Shown: positions 16,871 through 26,591, numbered from the stretch's first letter. The stretch: DNA of 64,000 bases from JAQVEM01 sp964556165 (GCA_964556165.1 CAZKVH010000001.1:1-64000), one strand, 5' to 3'. Notes: generated from the letters alone by a model not told the origin. Translations and numbers: made by a program.

Positions 16871-17044
16871 TAAAACTTATGAAATCTAAATTTTACAAGT
16901 TTAAAAGATGTTCTTGTTTTCCTTTTTTTTAAAAAAAATAAAATAGTATTTTTTACTGTTCTAAATAAAAAAGGCGAACGACCTTAAACTGCAAATAGAA
17001 ATGATACAAGTTGTCTTGATATTAAATAAAGTTATATTATTACG

Positions 17045-17072
17045 TTGACATAAATATTAATATTTATATAAT
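17045..17072 (+). promoter_or_regulatory. Consensus sigma-70 promoter of secreted-protein gene
   Basis: TTGACA (17045-17050) and TATAAT (17067-17072) match consensus with a 16-bp spacer, about 68 bp upstream of the ATG at 17141. Confidence 0.7.
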
Positions 17073-17140
17073 AGAATTATAAATATTTTTTAATAATAAA
17101 TTTGCATTATAAGAATGAAAGAAAAGTTGGTGAGTGAATT

Positions 17141-18430
17141 ATGAGAAAAGTAAATTTTAAGGGATATATAATGATATTATTATCAACAGTTATTGTTTCT
17201 GGTCTGTTTTTTTCCAGCAACTCCTGCGCGACGAAGCTTTCATTCGGAAATTTAACAGTTTGCGGGGAAATAAACCAGGAATCATTTGAGCCTGTAATTC
17301 AAACAGATGAATTTGATATTGAAACAAAAAAGATATATGTAACTATAGATTATTACGGTGTCAGGGGAGGAGATAATTATCGCTTTAAGTGGACATATCT
17401 TGATACCGGGGAAAATGTTCTGGATGAAACCTTAAAATATTCAGAAGGTAGTAGTGATTATTTTGAGGGATACGCCATGTCTTTTATTGAGACGACTGAT
17501 GAAATAAAAGTCATACCGCCTGGAAATTATGAGGTTGAGTTTTATCATAATGGTGAATTAAAAAGTACTGCAGACTTCATAGTTAAGGAACCCCGGGTAA
17601 TGATTTCAGAGGTAATTCTCGCAAATCAGGTTGATGAAAATTATGCCCCTGTAAATGAAACCAGACAATTTTATTCCACAGAAATTATATATACATGTGT
17701 TAAGATTAATTATCATATTTCAGGAAATAGCTTAAAAGCAAAATGGCATAACAGCAATGGAGATTTAATGGTGGAAACAGTAAATGACATAAATATTGAT
17801 TTGTTCCAACCAGTGTGGGTTACCTTTACATTTGAGGGGGAAAATAGAGATTTACCGGCTGATACCTATGAAGTAGAGATATATCTAAATGATAATATGT
17901 ATAATACATATAATTTTGAGGTTAGTGATGCGCGGGCAGCAGAGGGACGGAAAGACATTTTTACTATGGGGATTATGTATACCAGTGACAAATATGGCGT
18001 ATCATTTGCATTACCGGATAACTGGACATTTAAAGAATCAGATATTGATGACAGCCTTGAAGTGAATCTGAGTGCGCAGTCTGATGATTTACCGGTCGCT
18101 TTTGTTTTCCTTGCGAGTCCTGTTGGTGATTATCCTCCATATGATGAATACGGGGATTTTGCAGATGAGATAAGTTCCGGGATTGCAGAAGATAATAATT
18201 GGAAGTTAGTTGATGTACAGGAAAATGAATCAGTAACTGAAAATGATGTAAGTTACCATGACTTTATATATTTATTTAATGACCCCAACAATACTGAATG
18301 GGCTTTAGCAATTGCATTCTCTGAGGTTAATGACAGGCTCTATATTTTATTCGGTACAGTAATGCAGGATTATTTTGATATGGGAGAGTCCGTATATCAT
18401 GGTATTTTGGAGTCGATGGTTTTTAAATAA
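17141..18430 (+). CDS. Secreted protein, possibly lipoprotein, with two repeats
   Basis: The 429-residue product has an N-terminal signal (hydrophobic about residues 10-26) ending in 'SSNSC'. That cysteine could be a lipobox but the match is poor, so ordinary secretion is also possible. Two repeats of about 125 residues follow; each ends in a matching strand: 'PGNYEVEFYHNGELKSTADFIV' and 'ADTYEVEIYLNDNMYNTYNFEV'. They look like beta-sandwich modules. The C-terminal 150 residues ('YTSDKYGVSFALPDNWTF' onward) resemble the PsbP/DcrB-like fold found in small extracytoplasmic lipoproteins. It has a consensus promoter of its own, suggesting strong expression. Function unknown; domain comparisons are by eye only. 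Confidence 0.65.
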   Translation: MRKVNFKGYIMILLSTVIVSGLFFSSNSCATKLSFGNLTVCGEINQESFEPVIQTDEFDIETKKIYVTIDYYGVRGGDNYRFKWTYLDTGENVLDETLKYSEGSSDYFEGYAMSFIETTDEIKVIPPGNYEVEFYHNGELKSTADFIVKEPRVMISEVILANQVDENYAPVNETRQFYSTEIIYTCVKINYHISGNSLKAKWHNSNGDLMVETVNDINIDLFQPVWVTFTFEGENRDLPADTYEVEIYLNDNMYNTYNFEVSDARAAEGRKDIFTMGIMYTSDKYGVSFALPDNWTFKESDIDDSLEVNLSAQSDDLPVAFVFLASPVGDYPPYDEYGDFADEISSGIAEDNNWKLVDVQENESVTENDVSYHDFIYLFNDPNNTEWALAIAFSEVNDRLYILFGTVMQDYFDMGESVYHGILESMVFK

Positions 18431-18522
18431 CTTTTTGTATAAGTTCACCAGGCTGATATACTTGTGTTTTATTTCATGGTTTAAATAAATAATATTACAT
18501 TATTTAAAAATGGTGAGGGAAG

Positions 18523-19686
18523 ATGAACAACTTTACATTTAAAAACGCCACAAAAATAATTTTTGGAAAGGATACAGAAAATCAGGTCGGAGCGGAAGCG
18601 GACAGGTATGGAAACAGGGCACTGTTAATTTATGGTGGCGGAAGCATTAAGAAGTATGGACTGTATGACAGGGTTTTAAAATCCTTAAGAGATGCAGGGC
18701 TTGATATTATCGAATTTGGCGGGGTGCAACCGAATCCGAGACTATCACTGGCTAAAAAAGGCATTGATTTATGCAGGAAGGAAAATGTGGATATAATTGT
18801 TGCTGTTGGAGGCGGGAGTGTAATTGATACTGCCAAAACAATAGCTGCAGGTGTATATTACGAAGGAGATGTATGGGACTTTTTTGTAGGAAAAGCCGAA
18901 TTAAAGAAAAAAATTCCTGTTGGCGTGGTTCTTACCATTCCTGCTGCAGGGAGTGAATCGAGCATTAGTGCAGTTATTACTAATGAAGACGGTTGGTACA
19001 AGAAAGGTTTCGACAGTGAATTGTCCAGACCTGAATTTGCTATTTTAAATCCCGAGATTACCTTCACTCTCCCTCCTTACCAGAGTGCATGTGGTGCAAC
19101 TGATATGATGGCACATATAATGGAAAGATATTTTACGAATGTAAAAGACTTAGAGCTTACTGATAGAATGTGCGAAGCAGTACTTAAGACAATTATAAAT
19201 AACACTCCTGCAGTGTTAAAAGAGCCTGATAATTATGCAGCCAGGGCTGATATTATGTGGGCCGGCTCAATTGCTCATAATAATTTTCTCAGTACAGGAA
19301 GGGTTGGAGACTGGGCTTCCCATAGAATAGAGCATGAAATAAGCGCGATTTATGATATTGCTCATGGTGCAGGGCTGGCAGTCATAATACCGGCGTGGAT
19401 GAAATATGTATATAAGAATGATATAAATAGGTTTGCTCAGTTTGCGGTGAGGGTATGGGGCGAGGAGCAAGATTTTTATAATCCTGAAAAAACAGCTCTC
19501 GCAGGCATAGAAAGATTAACTGAATTCTCCAGGAAAATTGGAATGCCTGTTACTTTAAAAGAAGCAAATATCCCGTATGGTCGTTTTGAAGAAATGGCAG
19601 GAAAATGTGTCAGATACGGTCCGGTAGGAAATTTTGTTAAATTAAGAGAAGAAGATATACTTAAAATACTGGAAATTGCAAAATGA
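18523..19686 (+). CDS. Iron-containing alcohol dehydrogenase (butanol dehydrogenase-like)
   Basis: A 387-residue group III alcohol dehydrogenase. The nucleotide-binding signature GGGSVIDTAK lies near residue 96. The iron site appears in the C-terminal half: an aspartate in 'SACGATDMMAHIMERYF' and histidines in that helix and in 'YDIAHGAGLAVIIPAWMKY'. It reduces aldehydes to alcohols with NAD(P)H and most resembles the YqhD/BDH subgroup. In a fermenter it may dispose of reducing equivalents, in line with PFOR 4 kb downstream. The ATG follows GAGGGAAG. It is about 90 bp behind the secreted-protein gene; co-transcription is possible but not shown. Confidence 0.92.
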   Translation: MNNFTFKNATKIIFGKDTENQVGAEADRYGNRALLIYGGGSIKKYGLYDRVLKSLRDAGLDIIEFGGVQPNPRLSLAKKGIDLCRKENVDIIVAVGGGSVIDTAKTIAAGVYYEGDVWDFFVGKAELKKKIPVGVVLTIPAAGSESSISAVITNEDGWYKKGFDSELSRPEFAILNPEITFTLPPYQSACGATDMMAHIMERYFTNVKDLELTDRMCEAVLKTIINNTPAVLKEPDNYAARADIMWAGSIAHNNFLSTGRVGDWASHRIEHEISAIYDIAHGAGLAVIIPAWMKYVYKNDINRFAQFAVRVWGEEQDFYNPEKTALAGIERLTEFSRKIGMPVTLKEANIPYGRFEEMAGKCVRYGPVGNFVKLREEDILKILEIAK

Positions 19687-19821
19687 CAGATAACATATCG
19701 TTTTGTTGAAATTACCCGCATTTCAAAAATTCAAAAAAATATTTTTGATATTATAAAGTAAGATATAGAGATTATTTTAGAAGCCCCGGTATAGCCGGTT
19801 TAATTTTTTTTATTAATTTTA

Positions 19822-19827
19822 TATAAT
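19822..19827 (+). promoter_or_regulatory. -10 box of SRP RNA gene
   Basis: TATAAT ends five bases before the inferred 5' end of the RNA. The -35 region (TTTAAT near 19799) is weak. Confidence 0.45.
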
Positions 19828-19831
19828 CATT

Positions 19832-20107
19832 ATGGCCGTGCTAGGTGGGGAGCCAGCGGTGCCCTGTAACTCACAATCCGCTATAGTGAGACTGATTACC
19901 GGATATGAGGTTTATTGTAGTGAGGTTTAGCTGCTATAAAAGTGGTGTTGAAAGCCGGGTCTTATGCGGCGGAGGGTTACAAACCCCGTCAGGTCCGAGA
20001 GGAAGCAGCGGTAAGTAACATTCTCCGGGTGCCATAAGAAAGCCTGACTGGAGCTAACTATATGGCAAGCACTTGTTATTATAAAACGAAATCCGGGGCA
20101 CGGTCAT
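19832..20107 (+). ncRNA. ffs: Signal recognition particle RNA, large bacterial form
   Basis: The 5' end (19832-19841) pairs with the 3' end (20098-20107), giving a closed RNA of about 276 bases. The conserved SRP helix 8 region is present near 19990-20020: CAGGTCCGAGAGGAAGCAGC followed by GGTAA. The 5' domain has GTGCTAGGTGGGGAG and CGGTGCCCTGTAA, as in the long SRP RNAs with an Alu domain found in Gram-positive bacteria. The RNA binds Ffh and targets membrane and secreted proteins. Location directly upstream of dnaX is a known arrangement. Exact ends are inferred from base pairing. Confidence 0.92.
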
Positions 20108-20136
20108 TTATAATTAATATAAAATAGAATATTGTT

Positions 20137-22023
20137 ATGAATTATATTTCATTTTACAGGAAATGGAGACCCCAGAGTTTTGATGAGATAGTAGGGCAGG
20201 AATATAATATCAGGACTTTAAAGAACTCTATCTCAAATAACCGGTTATCACATAGTTATATATTCTGTGGTCCAAGGGGTACGGGTAAAACTTCGACTGC
20301 CAGGATACTGGCAAAAGCTTTAAACTGTGCAAAAGGCGTCACTCCCGAACCATGTAATAAATGTGACAACTGTGTAAGTATATCAAATGGAACAAGTGTA
20401 GATGTAGTGGAGATAGATGCTGCATCAAATAGAGGCATAAATGAAATAAGGGAGCTAAGAGAAAAAGTTAAGTACCTGCCAAGTGTGCTGAGGAAGAAGG
20501 TCTACATTATTGATGAGGTTCATATGCTTACTACAGAGGCTTTTAATGCCCTGCTTAAGGTTCTGGAAGAACCGCCCGAACATGTAGTTTTTATAATGGC
20601 TACTACTGAGCCGAATAAAGTAATTCCGACGATATTATCAAGATGCCAGAGATTTGATTTCTTACCCATTAGAATGGATAAAATAAAAGAAAGATTGAAA
20701 AATATTGCCGGCAGGGAAAAAATATCCATAAGTGAATCAGCTTTAGACCTGATTTCAAAATACGCTGATGGTAGCCTCAGGGATGCAGATGGAATACTGG
20801 AGCAGTTAGCGTCATTTGGTGAGAATAAAATAGAGGTTAAGGATGTTGTATCACTCCTCGGGATTACGGATCTGGATCTTTTATTTAAATTTACCAATGT
20901 TTTAATCAGTAAAAATGTGACCGAAGGTCTGGTACTGACAAGAAAAATTATAGAAAATAGCCATAATCTTAAAGTATTTGTATCGGAATTTCTGGATTAT
21001 CTCTATGATTTATATGTTATCAAGAACTATGAGAATCCTTTTGAATTAGTAAATATAAGCGAGGATTATAAAGAAGAGTATTTGAGTCAGTCCGGAAAAC
21101 TCGATAAAAAGGAAATAGAATTTTATATGGAAATTTTTACAGATTTGCTAAAGCAAATTAAATGGGGCGAGAATTCAAGGGTATTTTTTAAGACAGCAGT
21201 TATCAGAGCAATTAATTTTACTGCCCTGGGGAGAGAAGAAATAGATAAAGAAACAATAAAAATGAAAGCTAAAATAGAATCTCTAAAGACAGAGATTGAT
21301 AAGATAAATTTAGAAAAGGAAAATATTGCAGGTACCCGTGAAGATAATAAAGAAGTTAAAGGTAATAATTATGAAAGCGAAGAGGATGATTTTGATATTA
21401 TTAATACTGATGAAATTAATAAAATAGTTGGTGAGGTAGAAGTTAATAGGAAGTATAAAGCTGATACCGGGAAAGAAGTTAAACAGGATAAAGAAGTAGA
21501 TGCAAAGGATAGCACTGATGTAAAAAAGAATAATGAGAAAAGTGATGATTTTGTTCTGGCATGCAGTAATTTAGATGAAATTTCCAGACTTTTAAAGAAG
21601 AAAAAAATTTCTGTCCATGCAATGTTTATAGAATCAAAGCCAGAGAGGCTTGAAGGTGATGTACTATACTTCAGGCTGGAGGCTAACAAAAAATGGCATA
21701 AGGATCATTTAAATAAAAGGGGTAATGCTGACTTAATATCCGGTGTAATTAAAGAAGTTACAGGCAGGGGGTATAAAGTTAAGTTTGAGATCGCAGAAGG
21801 AGAAGGTAAAGAGGGTAAAGATAAGCCTGAAGATAGTACCGGTGCCGGCACAGCTGATAAATATACAGAAGCAAAAAAGAATGGTAAATCAGGCGAGAAG
21901 TTTAAAGATAAAGTGGAACCCGGGAATAATGAAGATGAGAATGTTTACGGTCAGGAAGATGAAAGTAAAAGTAAGGAAGATATAATCAGTTACTTTGAGA
22001 AAAAATTTAATATAAAGGAGTAG
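20137..22023 (+). CDS. dnaX: DNA polymerase III subunit gamma/tau
   Basis: The 628-residue clamp-loader ATPase has Walker A GPRGTGKT (residues 45-52), four zinc-binding cysteines (C64, C73, C76, C79), Walker B 'DEVHML' and the sensor region 'SRCQRFDF'. These make up domains I-III. From about residue 375 the protein is rich in lysine, glutamate and aspartate, with a small ordered segment at about 465-555 that could be a tau-specific polymerase- or helicase-contact region. No frameshift site for a gamma form is obvious. It starts without a clear Shine-Dalgarno sequence, 30 bp after the SRP RNA; TATAAT at 20109-20114 may be its promoter. ebfC follows after 3 bp. Confidence 0.96.
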   Translation: MNYISFYRKWRPQSFDEIVGQEYNIRTLKNSISNNRLSHSYIFCGPRGTGKTSTARILAKALNCAKGVTPEPCNKCDNCVSISNGTSVDVVEIDAASNRGINEIRELREKVKYLPSVLRKKVYIIDEVHMLTTEAFNALLKVLEEPPEHVVFIMATTEPNKVIPTILSRCQRFDFLPIRMDKIKERLKNIAGREKISISESALDLISKYADGSLRDADGILEQLASFGENKIEVKDVVSLLGITDLDLLFKFTNVLISKNVTEGLVLTRKIIENSHNLKVFVSEFLDYLYDLYVIKNYENPFELVNISEDYKEEYLSQSGKLDKKEIEFYMEIFTDLLKQIKWGENSRVFFKTAVIRAINFTALGREEIDKETIKMKAKIESLKTEIDKINLEKENIAGTREDNKEVKGNNYESEEDDFDIINTDEINKIVGEVEVNRKYKADTGKEVKQDKEVDAKDSTDVKKNNEKSDDFVLACSNLDEISRLLKKKKISVHAMFIESKPERLEGDVLYFRLEANKKWHKDHLNKRGNADLISGVIKEVTGRGYKVKFEIAEGEGKEGKDKPEDSTGAGTADKYTEAKKNGKSGEKFKDKVEPGNNEDENVYGQEDESKSKEDIISYFEKKFNIKE

Positions 22024-22026
22024 AAA

Positions 22027-22341
22027 TTGAGCTTTAACTACGGAAATATGATGAAACAGGCAAAAATTATGCAGAAAAAATTGTTAGAGATACAGGAAGA
22101 GCTTAAAAAGATGGAGTTCGAAGCCTCGGCCGGAGGAGGCGTTGTAAAGGTAAAAGTAAATGGCGAACAGGAAGTTGTTGAAGTAAAAATTGAAAGAGGA
22201 ATGATAGACCTGAGCGATATTGAAATGATTGAGGATGTAATAATGGTTGCAATGAATGATGCTATCAAACAGTCAAAACAAGAGGTGAAGTCAAGGATGG
22301 CAGGGCTTACTGGAGGTATGAATGTGCCGGGGTTATTTTAA
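22027..22341 (+). CDS. ebfC: Nucleoid-associated protein, YbaB/EbfC family
   Basis: A 104-residue DNA-binding protein that forms a dimer and helps organise the nucleoid. The family pattern is clear: an N-terminal helix with 'NMMKQAKIMQKKLLEIQEEL', the glycine-rich 'EASAGGGVVKVKVNGEQEV', and a C-terminal 'AMNDAIKQSKQEVKSRMAGLTGGM'. The start is TTG, six bases after AAAGGAG that overlaps the end of dnaX. The order dnaX-ebfC-recR is widespread and links it to replication and recombination repair. Confidence 0.95.
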   Translation: MSFNYGNMMKQAKIMQKKLLEIQEELKKMEFEASAGGGVVKVKVNGEQEVVEVKIERGMIDLSDIEMIEDVIMVAMNDAIKQSKQEVKSRMAGLTGGMNVPGLF

Positions 22342-22457
22342 ATATAAGTTTTATAACGATAACTGTTTTTTTTGTAATATTAAATTGCTTTTATTTCGTG
22401 TTGTTAAAAATTATTAATTGAATTTATTATGAAGTAGAAATAAATTATATAGTTTTT

Positions 22458-22822
22458 ATGGCTTTGCATATAAAGAGTTTAGAAAATTTAATAAATGAAT
22501 TTAAAAAACTCCCCGGGATAGGTCCGAAATCNNNNNNNNNNNNNNNNNNNNNNNNNNNNNNNNNNNNNNNNNNNNNNNNNNNNNNNNNNNNNNNNNNNNN
22601 NNNNNNNNNNNNNNNNNNNNNNNNNNNNNNNTCGAAGAGGTTATAATAGCATTAAACCCGACTGTCGAAGGAGAAAGTACCACTGCTTATCTAAAAAAAA
22701 TATTGAAACCTTTTACAGTGAGAATCACCAGATTGGCAAGCGGTATTCCGGTCGGAGGCGACCTGGAATATGCCGATGAAGTGACGATAGGTAGAGCTAT
22801 TTCTGACAGAAGAGAGATTTAG
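22458..22822 (+). CDS. recR: Recombination protein RecR, interrupted by assembly gap
   Basis: RecR loads or stabilises RecA through RecFOR at gapped DNA. Only the two ends are readable. The N-terminus (22458-22531) encodes 'SLENLINEFKKLPGIGPK', the helix-hairpin-helix start. The C-terminus (22632-22822) encodes 'NPTVEGESTTAYL' and 'RLASGIPVGGDLEYADEVTIGRA', the end of the Toprim domain and the C-terminal RecR signature. The two parts are in different frames across the 100 N, so the true gap length is not 100; for a normal length of about 199 residues, about 335 bases are missing. The zinc finger and most of Toprim are in the gap. The gene is probably intact in the organism. Confidence 0.9.
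22532..22631. other. Assembly gap (100 N)
   Basis: Exactly 100 N, a conventional placeholder. The reading frames of recR on both sides agree only if the real insert length leaves remainder 2 when divided by 3. Confidence 0.98.
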
Positions 22823-22882
22823 TCTTACTGTAGTTTTATCTTATATATATTAAGTCTTATTTCCTTAAAAAAGTAAAATAAA

Positions 22883-22893
22883 TATGCTATAAT
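22883..22893 (+). promoter_or_regulatory. Extended -10 promoter element upstream of PFOR
   Basis: TATGCTATAAT, with the core TATAAT at 22888-22893. It gives a leader of about 115 bases to the ATG at 23013. No good -35 box is visible. Confidence 0.5.
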
Positions 22894-23012
22894 TCAGTGA
22901 TTTTATTTTATTCTCGATTGGGTAGAGTAGCGAGTTTCTACTGCAATACTTTAAAAAATTAAAATAAACCTTATTTTCGGGGTTAATTTAAAAATAAAGG
23001 AGTAGATTAATC

Positions 23013-26000
23013 ATGAAAGTTATGAAAACAATGGATGGTAATATGGCTGCAGCATATGTAGCATATGCTTTTACGGAAGTAGCTGCTATTTATCCCATTA
23101 CACCATCTTCTCCTATGGGTGAGTATGTTGATGAATGGGCCGCTCATGGGAAAAAGAATATATTTGGAAATGTGGTAAGCGTTAGTGAACTCCAGTCTGA
23201 AGCTGGCGCATCAGGGGCAGTGCATGGTTCTCTTGCGGCAGGTTCTCTTACTTCTACTTTTACTGCTTCACAGGGCCTTCTACTGATGATTCCCAATATG
23301 TATAAAATCTCGGGAGAACTCCTGCCGGGTGTGTTTCACGTGAGCGCCAGAGCGGTAGCTATGCATGCACTTTCGATATTTGGTGACCATTCCGACGTTA
23401 TGGCTGTAAGACAAACAGGTTTCGGTATGCTTGCTTCTGGCTCTATACAGGAAATCATGGATTTAGCTGGGGTAGCACACCTAAGCGCGATAAAATCAAG
23501 GGTGCCATTTTTGCATTTCTTCGATGGTTTCAGGAGCTCGCACGAGATACAAAAAATAGAATTAATAGACTATAAAGATTTCAGGAAGTTGCTTGATGAA
23601 AAAGCACTGGAGGAATTTCGTGCAAGAGCTTTGAGCCCGGAGCATCCGGTTACGAGAGGAACCGCTCAGAATCCGGATATATTTTTTCAGGCAAGAGAAT
23701 CATCAAATAAATTTTATGAAAAAGTACCGGGTATAGTTAAAGAATACCTGGAAGAAATAAGTAAATTGACGGGTAGGGAATATAAGCCATTTAATTATGT
23801 TGGAGCAAAAGATGCAGAGTACGTGATCGTGGCAATGGGGTCCGTTACAGATACGATAGACGAAACTGTGAATTATCTCAATAAAATAGGCGAAAAGGTA
23901 GGGGCAATCAAGGTTCATCTTTATCGGCCTTTCTATGCTGAATTCTTCTTAGACTCCATGCCTAAAACAGTTAAAAAAATTGCCGTAATGGATAGAACAA
24001 AAGAACCAGGGGCGGTAGGCGAGCCTCTTTATACTGATATTAAAACTATGTTTTTTGATATTGAAAATAGACCTACTATAGTCGGAGGTAGATACGGCCT
24101 TGGGTCCAAGGATACGACGCCCAGTCAGATAAAAGCAGTATTCGATAATTTAAAATTGGAAAACCCGAAAAATGGTTTTACAGTAGGTATAACCGATGAT
24201 GTAACACATAAATCACTTGATATAAAAGAAAAAATCGATACTACCCCGGAAGGTACTATTAAATGTAAATTCTGGGGACTGGGAGGCGATGGTACCGTTG
24301 GAGCGAATAAGGATGCAATAAAGATTATTGGCGATAATACAGATTTATATGCACAGGGTTATTTCGCTTACGACTCGCGTAAATCCGGAGGGCTTACAAT
24401 TTCTCATCTTAGATTCGGAAAAAGCCCAATTAAATCGACCTATCTTATAACCGATGCAGATTTTGTAGCATGTCATAATCAGGCTTATGTATGGCAATAT
24501 GAACTGCTCAAGGGATTGAAAAAGGACGGGACTTTTGTCTTAAATTGTAAATGGAGCGAAGACGAGCTTGATGAAAAACTGCCGGCAAATATAAAGAGAT
24601 ATCTGTCCCAGAATAACATAAATTTTTATATTATCAATGCAACCAGCATAGCAGCAGAAATCGGGCTGGGAAGCAGAATAAACATGATCATGCAGGCAGC
24701 TTTCTTTAAACTTTCGAAGGTTATACCTCTTGATGATGCGGTAAAATATATGAAGGAAGCTATAAAGAAGACATATGGGAAAAAAGGTGAAAAAATAGTA
24801 AATATGAACTATCAGGCTGTGGATATGGGCTTAAAATCCCTGAAGAAAGTTAAAATTCCAGATAGCTGGAAGGATGCAATAGAAGATAAAGTTATGAAAG
24901 AAGCACAGGAACCTGATTTCGTTAAAAATATCCTCAGGGTTATGAATAGACAGGAAGGCGATAGTATACCTGTCAGCGCATTCATAGGAGCCGAAGACGG
25001 GACATTCCCGCATGGAACGACGGCTTACGAGAAGAGAGGCGACGCAGTAAGTGTTCCCGAATGGAAGAAAGAAAATTGTATACAATGTAACGAGTGCGCA
25101 CTCGTATGTCCGCATGCTGCCGTAAGGCCCGTTCTTCTTACCGAAAAGGAGTTAGAGAATACACCCGAAGGTTTTGAAACTTTAAAGGCAAGGGGGAAGG
25201 GTATGGAGGCCTATGCCTACAGTATCCAAATAAGTCCTCTTGATTGCACAGGTTGTGGAAGCTGCGTCGAAGTTTGTCCGGCGAAAGAAAAGGCGCTGGT
25301 TATGAAACCTATCGATTCACAGATTCACAAGACCAACTACTGGGATTTCGCTATGAAGATTCCGGTTAAAGAGGATGTTGCAACGATTAACACAGTTATA
25401 GGCAGCCAGTTCAGGAAGTGTTTATTGGAATTTTCTGGTGCATGCCCCGGGTGTGCCGAGACTACTTATGCTAAGCTTGTTACCCAGTTATTTGGTGATA
25501 GAATGTTTATAGCCAATGCCACCGGTTGTTCATCTATATGGGGTGGTTCTGCTCCTTCAATTCCTTATACGGTTAATGATAAGGGTAAGGGACCGGCATG
25601 GGCCAATTCTTTATTTGAGGATAATGCTGAATATGCTTACGGGATGCTTCTTGCCGTAAAGTATATGAGAAACATAATAGAATCTTATATGAATAAGCTG
25701 GCTAAATTAAAGGTAGATTCCGAAGTAAAAGAAGCTGCATCGGAGTGGGTTAAAGGTAAAAATGATGTTGAAGCAAATAAAGAATCTACTGAAAAAATAT
25801 TAAAGTTATTTAAGAAGGATCTTGGGAATAAAGAAGCAAATGAGCTCAAAGACAGGATACTGGCGCTCAAAGATTATTTAATCAAAAAGTCAGTATGGGC
25901 ATTTGGCGGCGATGGCTGGGCTTATGATATAGGTTATGGAGGACTTGACCACGTGCTTGCGTCAGGAGAGGATATAAACGTGCTTGTATTTGATACCGAA

Positions 26001-26537
26001 GTATATTCAAATACAGGAGGTCAATCTTCAAAATCGACCCCTATGGGAGCTGTTGCTAAATTTGCTGCTTCTGGTAGAAAAATTAAGAAAAAAGACCTGG
26101 GGCTTGCGGCAATAAATTATGGCTATGTATATGTCGCCCAGATCGCATTGGGTGCAAGTCATAAACAGACGCTTAGAGCATTTCTTGAAGCAGAGAAATA
26201 TAATGGCCCATCTCTTATAATAGCTTATTGCCCCTGTATAGAACATGGCATTTATGCAGGTATGGAAAATACGCAGTTGAGACAAAAGCAGGCAGTAAAT
26301 TCTGGTTACTGGCATTTATACAGATATAATCCTGAACTTAAGAAAACAGGAGAGAATCCATTCATACTGGACTCGAAAGAACCGAAAGAATCATTCAGGG
26401 AATTCCTTATGGGTGAAGTAAGATATGCATCACTTGTTAGAACGTTCCCGGATATTGCTGAGGATCTCTTTAGCCAGGCAGAAAAAGATGCCAGAGAGAA
26501 ATACGAAAAATATAAAAAAATGGCCGAGGAAAAATAA
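23013..26537 (+). CDS. nifJ: Pyruvate:ferredoxin (flavodoxin) oxidoreductase
   Basis: This 1174-residue one-chain PFOR oxidises pyruvate to acetyl-CoA and CO2 and reduces ferredoxin or flavodoxin. All domains are present in order. The pyrimidine-binding domain starts with 'AAYVAYAFTEVAAIYPITPSSPM'. The gamma domain contains 'FWGLGGDGTVGANKDAIKIIG'. Two [4Fe-4S] motifs, CIQCNECALVCP (near residue 689) and CTGCGSCVEVCP, form the ferredoxin domain. The TPP-diphosphate domain has 'GGDGWAYDIGYGGLDHVL' and 'SNTGGQSSKSTPMG'. The start is well set by AAAGGAG. It is the strongest evidence here for an anaerobic lifestyle. Its neighbours are unrelated. Confidence 0.97.
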   Translation: MKVMKTMDGNMAAAYVAYAFTEVAAIYPITPSSPMGEYVDEWAAHGKKNIFGNVVSVSELQSEAGASGAVHGSLAAGSLTSTFTASQGLLLMIPNMYKISGELLPGVFHVSARAVAMHALSIFGDHSDVMAVRQTGFGMLASGSIQEIMDLAGVAHLSAIKSRVPFLHFFDGFRSSHEIQKIELIDYKDFRKLLDEKALEEFRARALSPEHPVTRGTAQNPDIFFQARESSNKFYEKVPGIVKEYLEEISKLTGREYKPFNYVGAKDAEYVIVAMGSVTDTIDETVNYLNKIGEKVGAIKVHLYRPFYAEFFLDSMPKTVKKIAVMDRTKEPGAVGEPLYTDIKTMFFDIENRPTIVGGRYGLGSKDTTPSQIKAVFDNLKLENPKNGFTVGITDDVTHKSLDIKEKIDTTPEGTIKCKFWGLGGDGTVGANKDAIKIIGDNTDLYAQGYFAYDSRKSGGLTISHLRFGKSPIKSTYLITDADFVACHNQAYVWQYELLKGLKKDGTFVLNCKWSEDELDEKLPANIKRYLSQNNINFYIINATSIAAEIGLGSRINMIMQAAFFKLSKVIPLDDAVKYMKEAIKKTYGKKGEKIVNMNYQAVDMGLKSLKKVKIPDSWKDAIEDKVMKEAQEPDFVKNILRVMNRQEGDSIPVSAFIGAEDGTFPHGTTAYEKRGDAVSVPEWKKENCIQCNECALVCPHAAVRPVLLTEKELENTPEGFETLKARGKGMEAYAYSIQISPLDCTGCGSCVEVCPAKEKALVMKPIDSQIHKTNYWDFAMKIPVKEDVATINTVIGSQFRKCLLEFSGACPGCAETTYAKLVTQLFGDRMFIANATGCSSIWGGSAPSIPYTVNDKGKGPAWANSLFEDNAEYAYGMLLAVKYMRNIIESYMNKLAKLKVDSEVKEAASEWVKGKNDVEANKESTEKILKLFKKDLGNKEANELKDRILALKDYLIKKSVWAFGGDGWAYDIGYGGLDHVLASGEDINVLVFDTEVYSNTGGQSSKSTPMGAVAKFAASGRKIKKKDLGLAAINYGYVYVAQIALGASHKQTLRAFLEAEKYNGPSLIIAYCPCIEHGIYAGMENTQLRQKQAVNSGYWHLYRYNPELKKTGENPFILDSKEPKESFREFLMGEVRYASLVRTFPDIAEDLFSQAEKDAREKYEKYKKMAEEK

Positions 26538-26591
26538 ATAGAGTTTTTAAACTTTTTTACCTGTTTTAAAATAGCAGGTGTCTTATAGAAC

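Noticed and set aside
19832..22341. Replication origin near dnaX
   Set aside because: No dnaA, dnaN or DnaA-box cluster is visible; dnaX often lies away from the origin.
26538..26591. Possible lysine riboswitch or terminator before lysC
   Set aside because: The 54-bp gap is too short for a lysine riboswitch. A 5-pair ACCTG/CAGGT inverted repeat lacks a proper T-run and is too weak to call.
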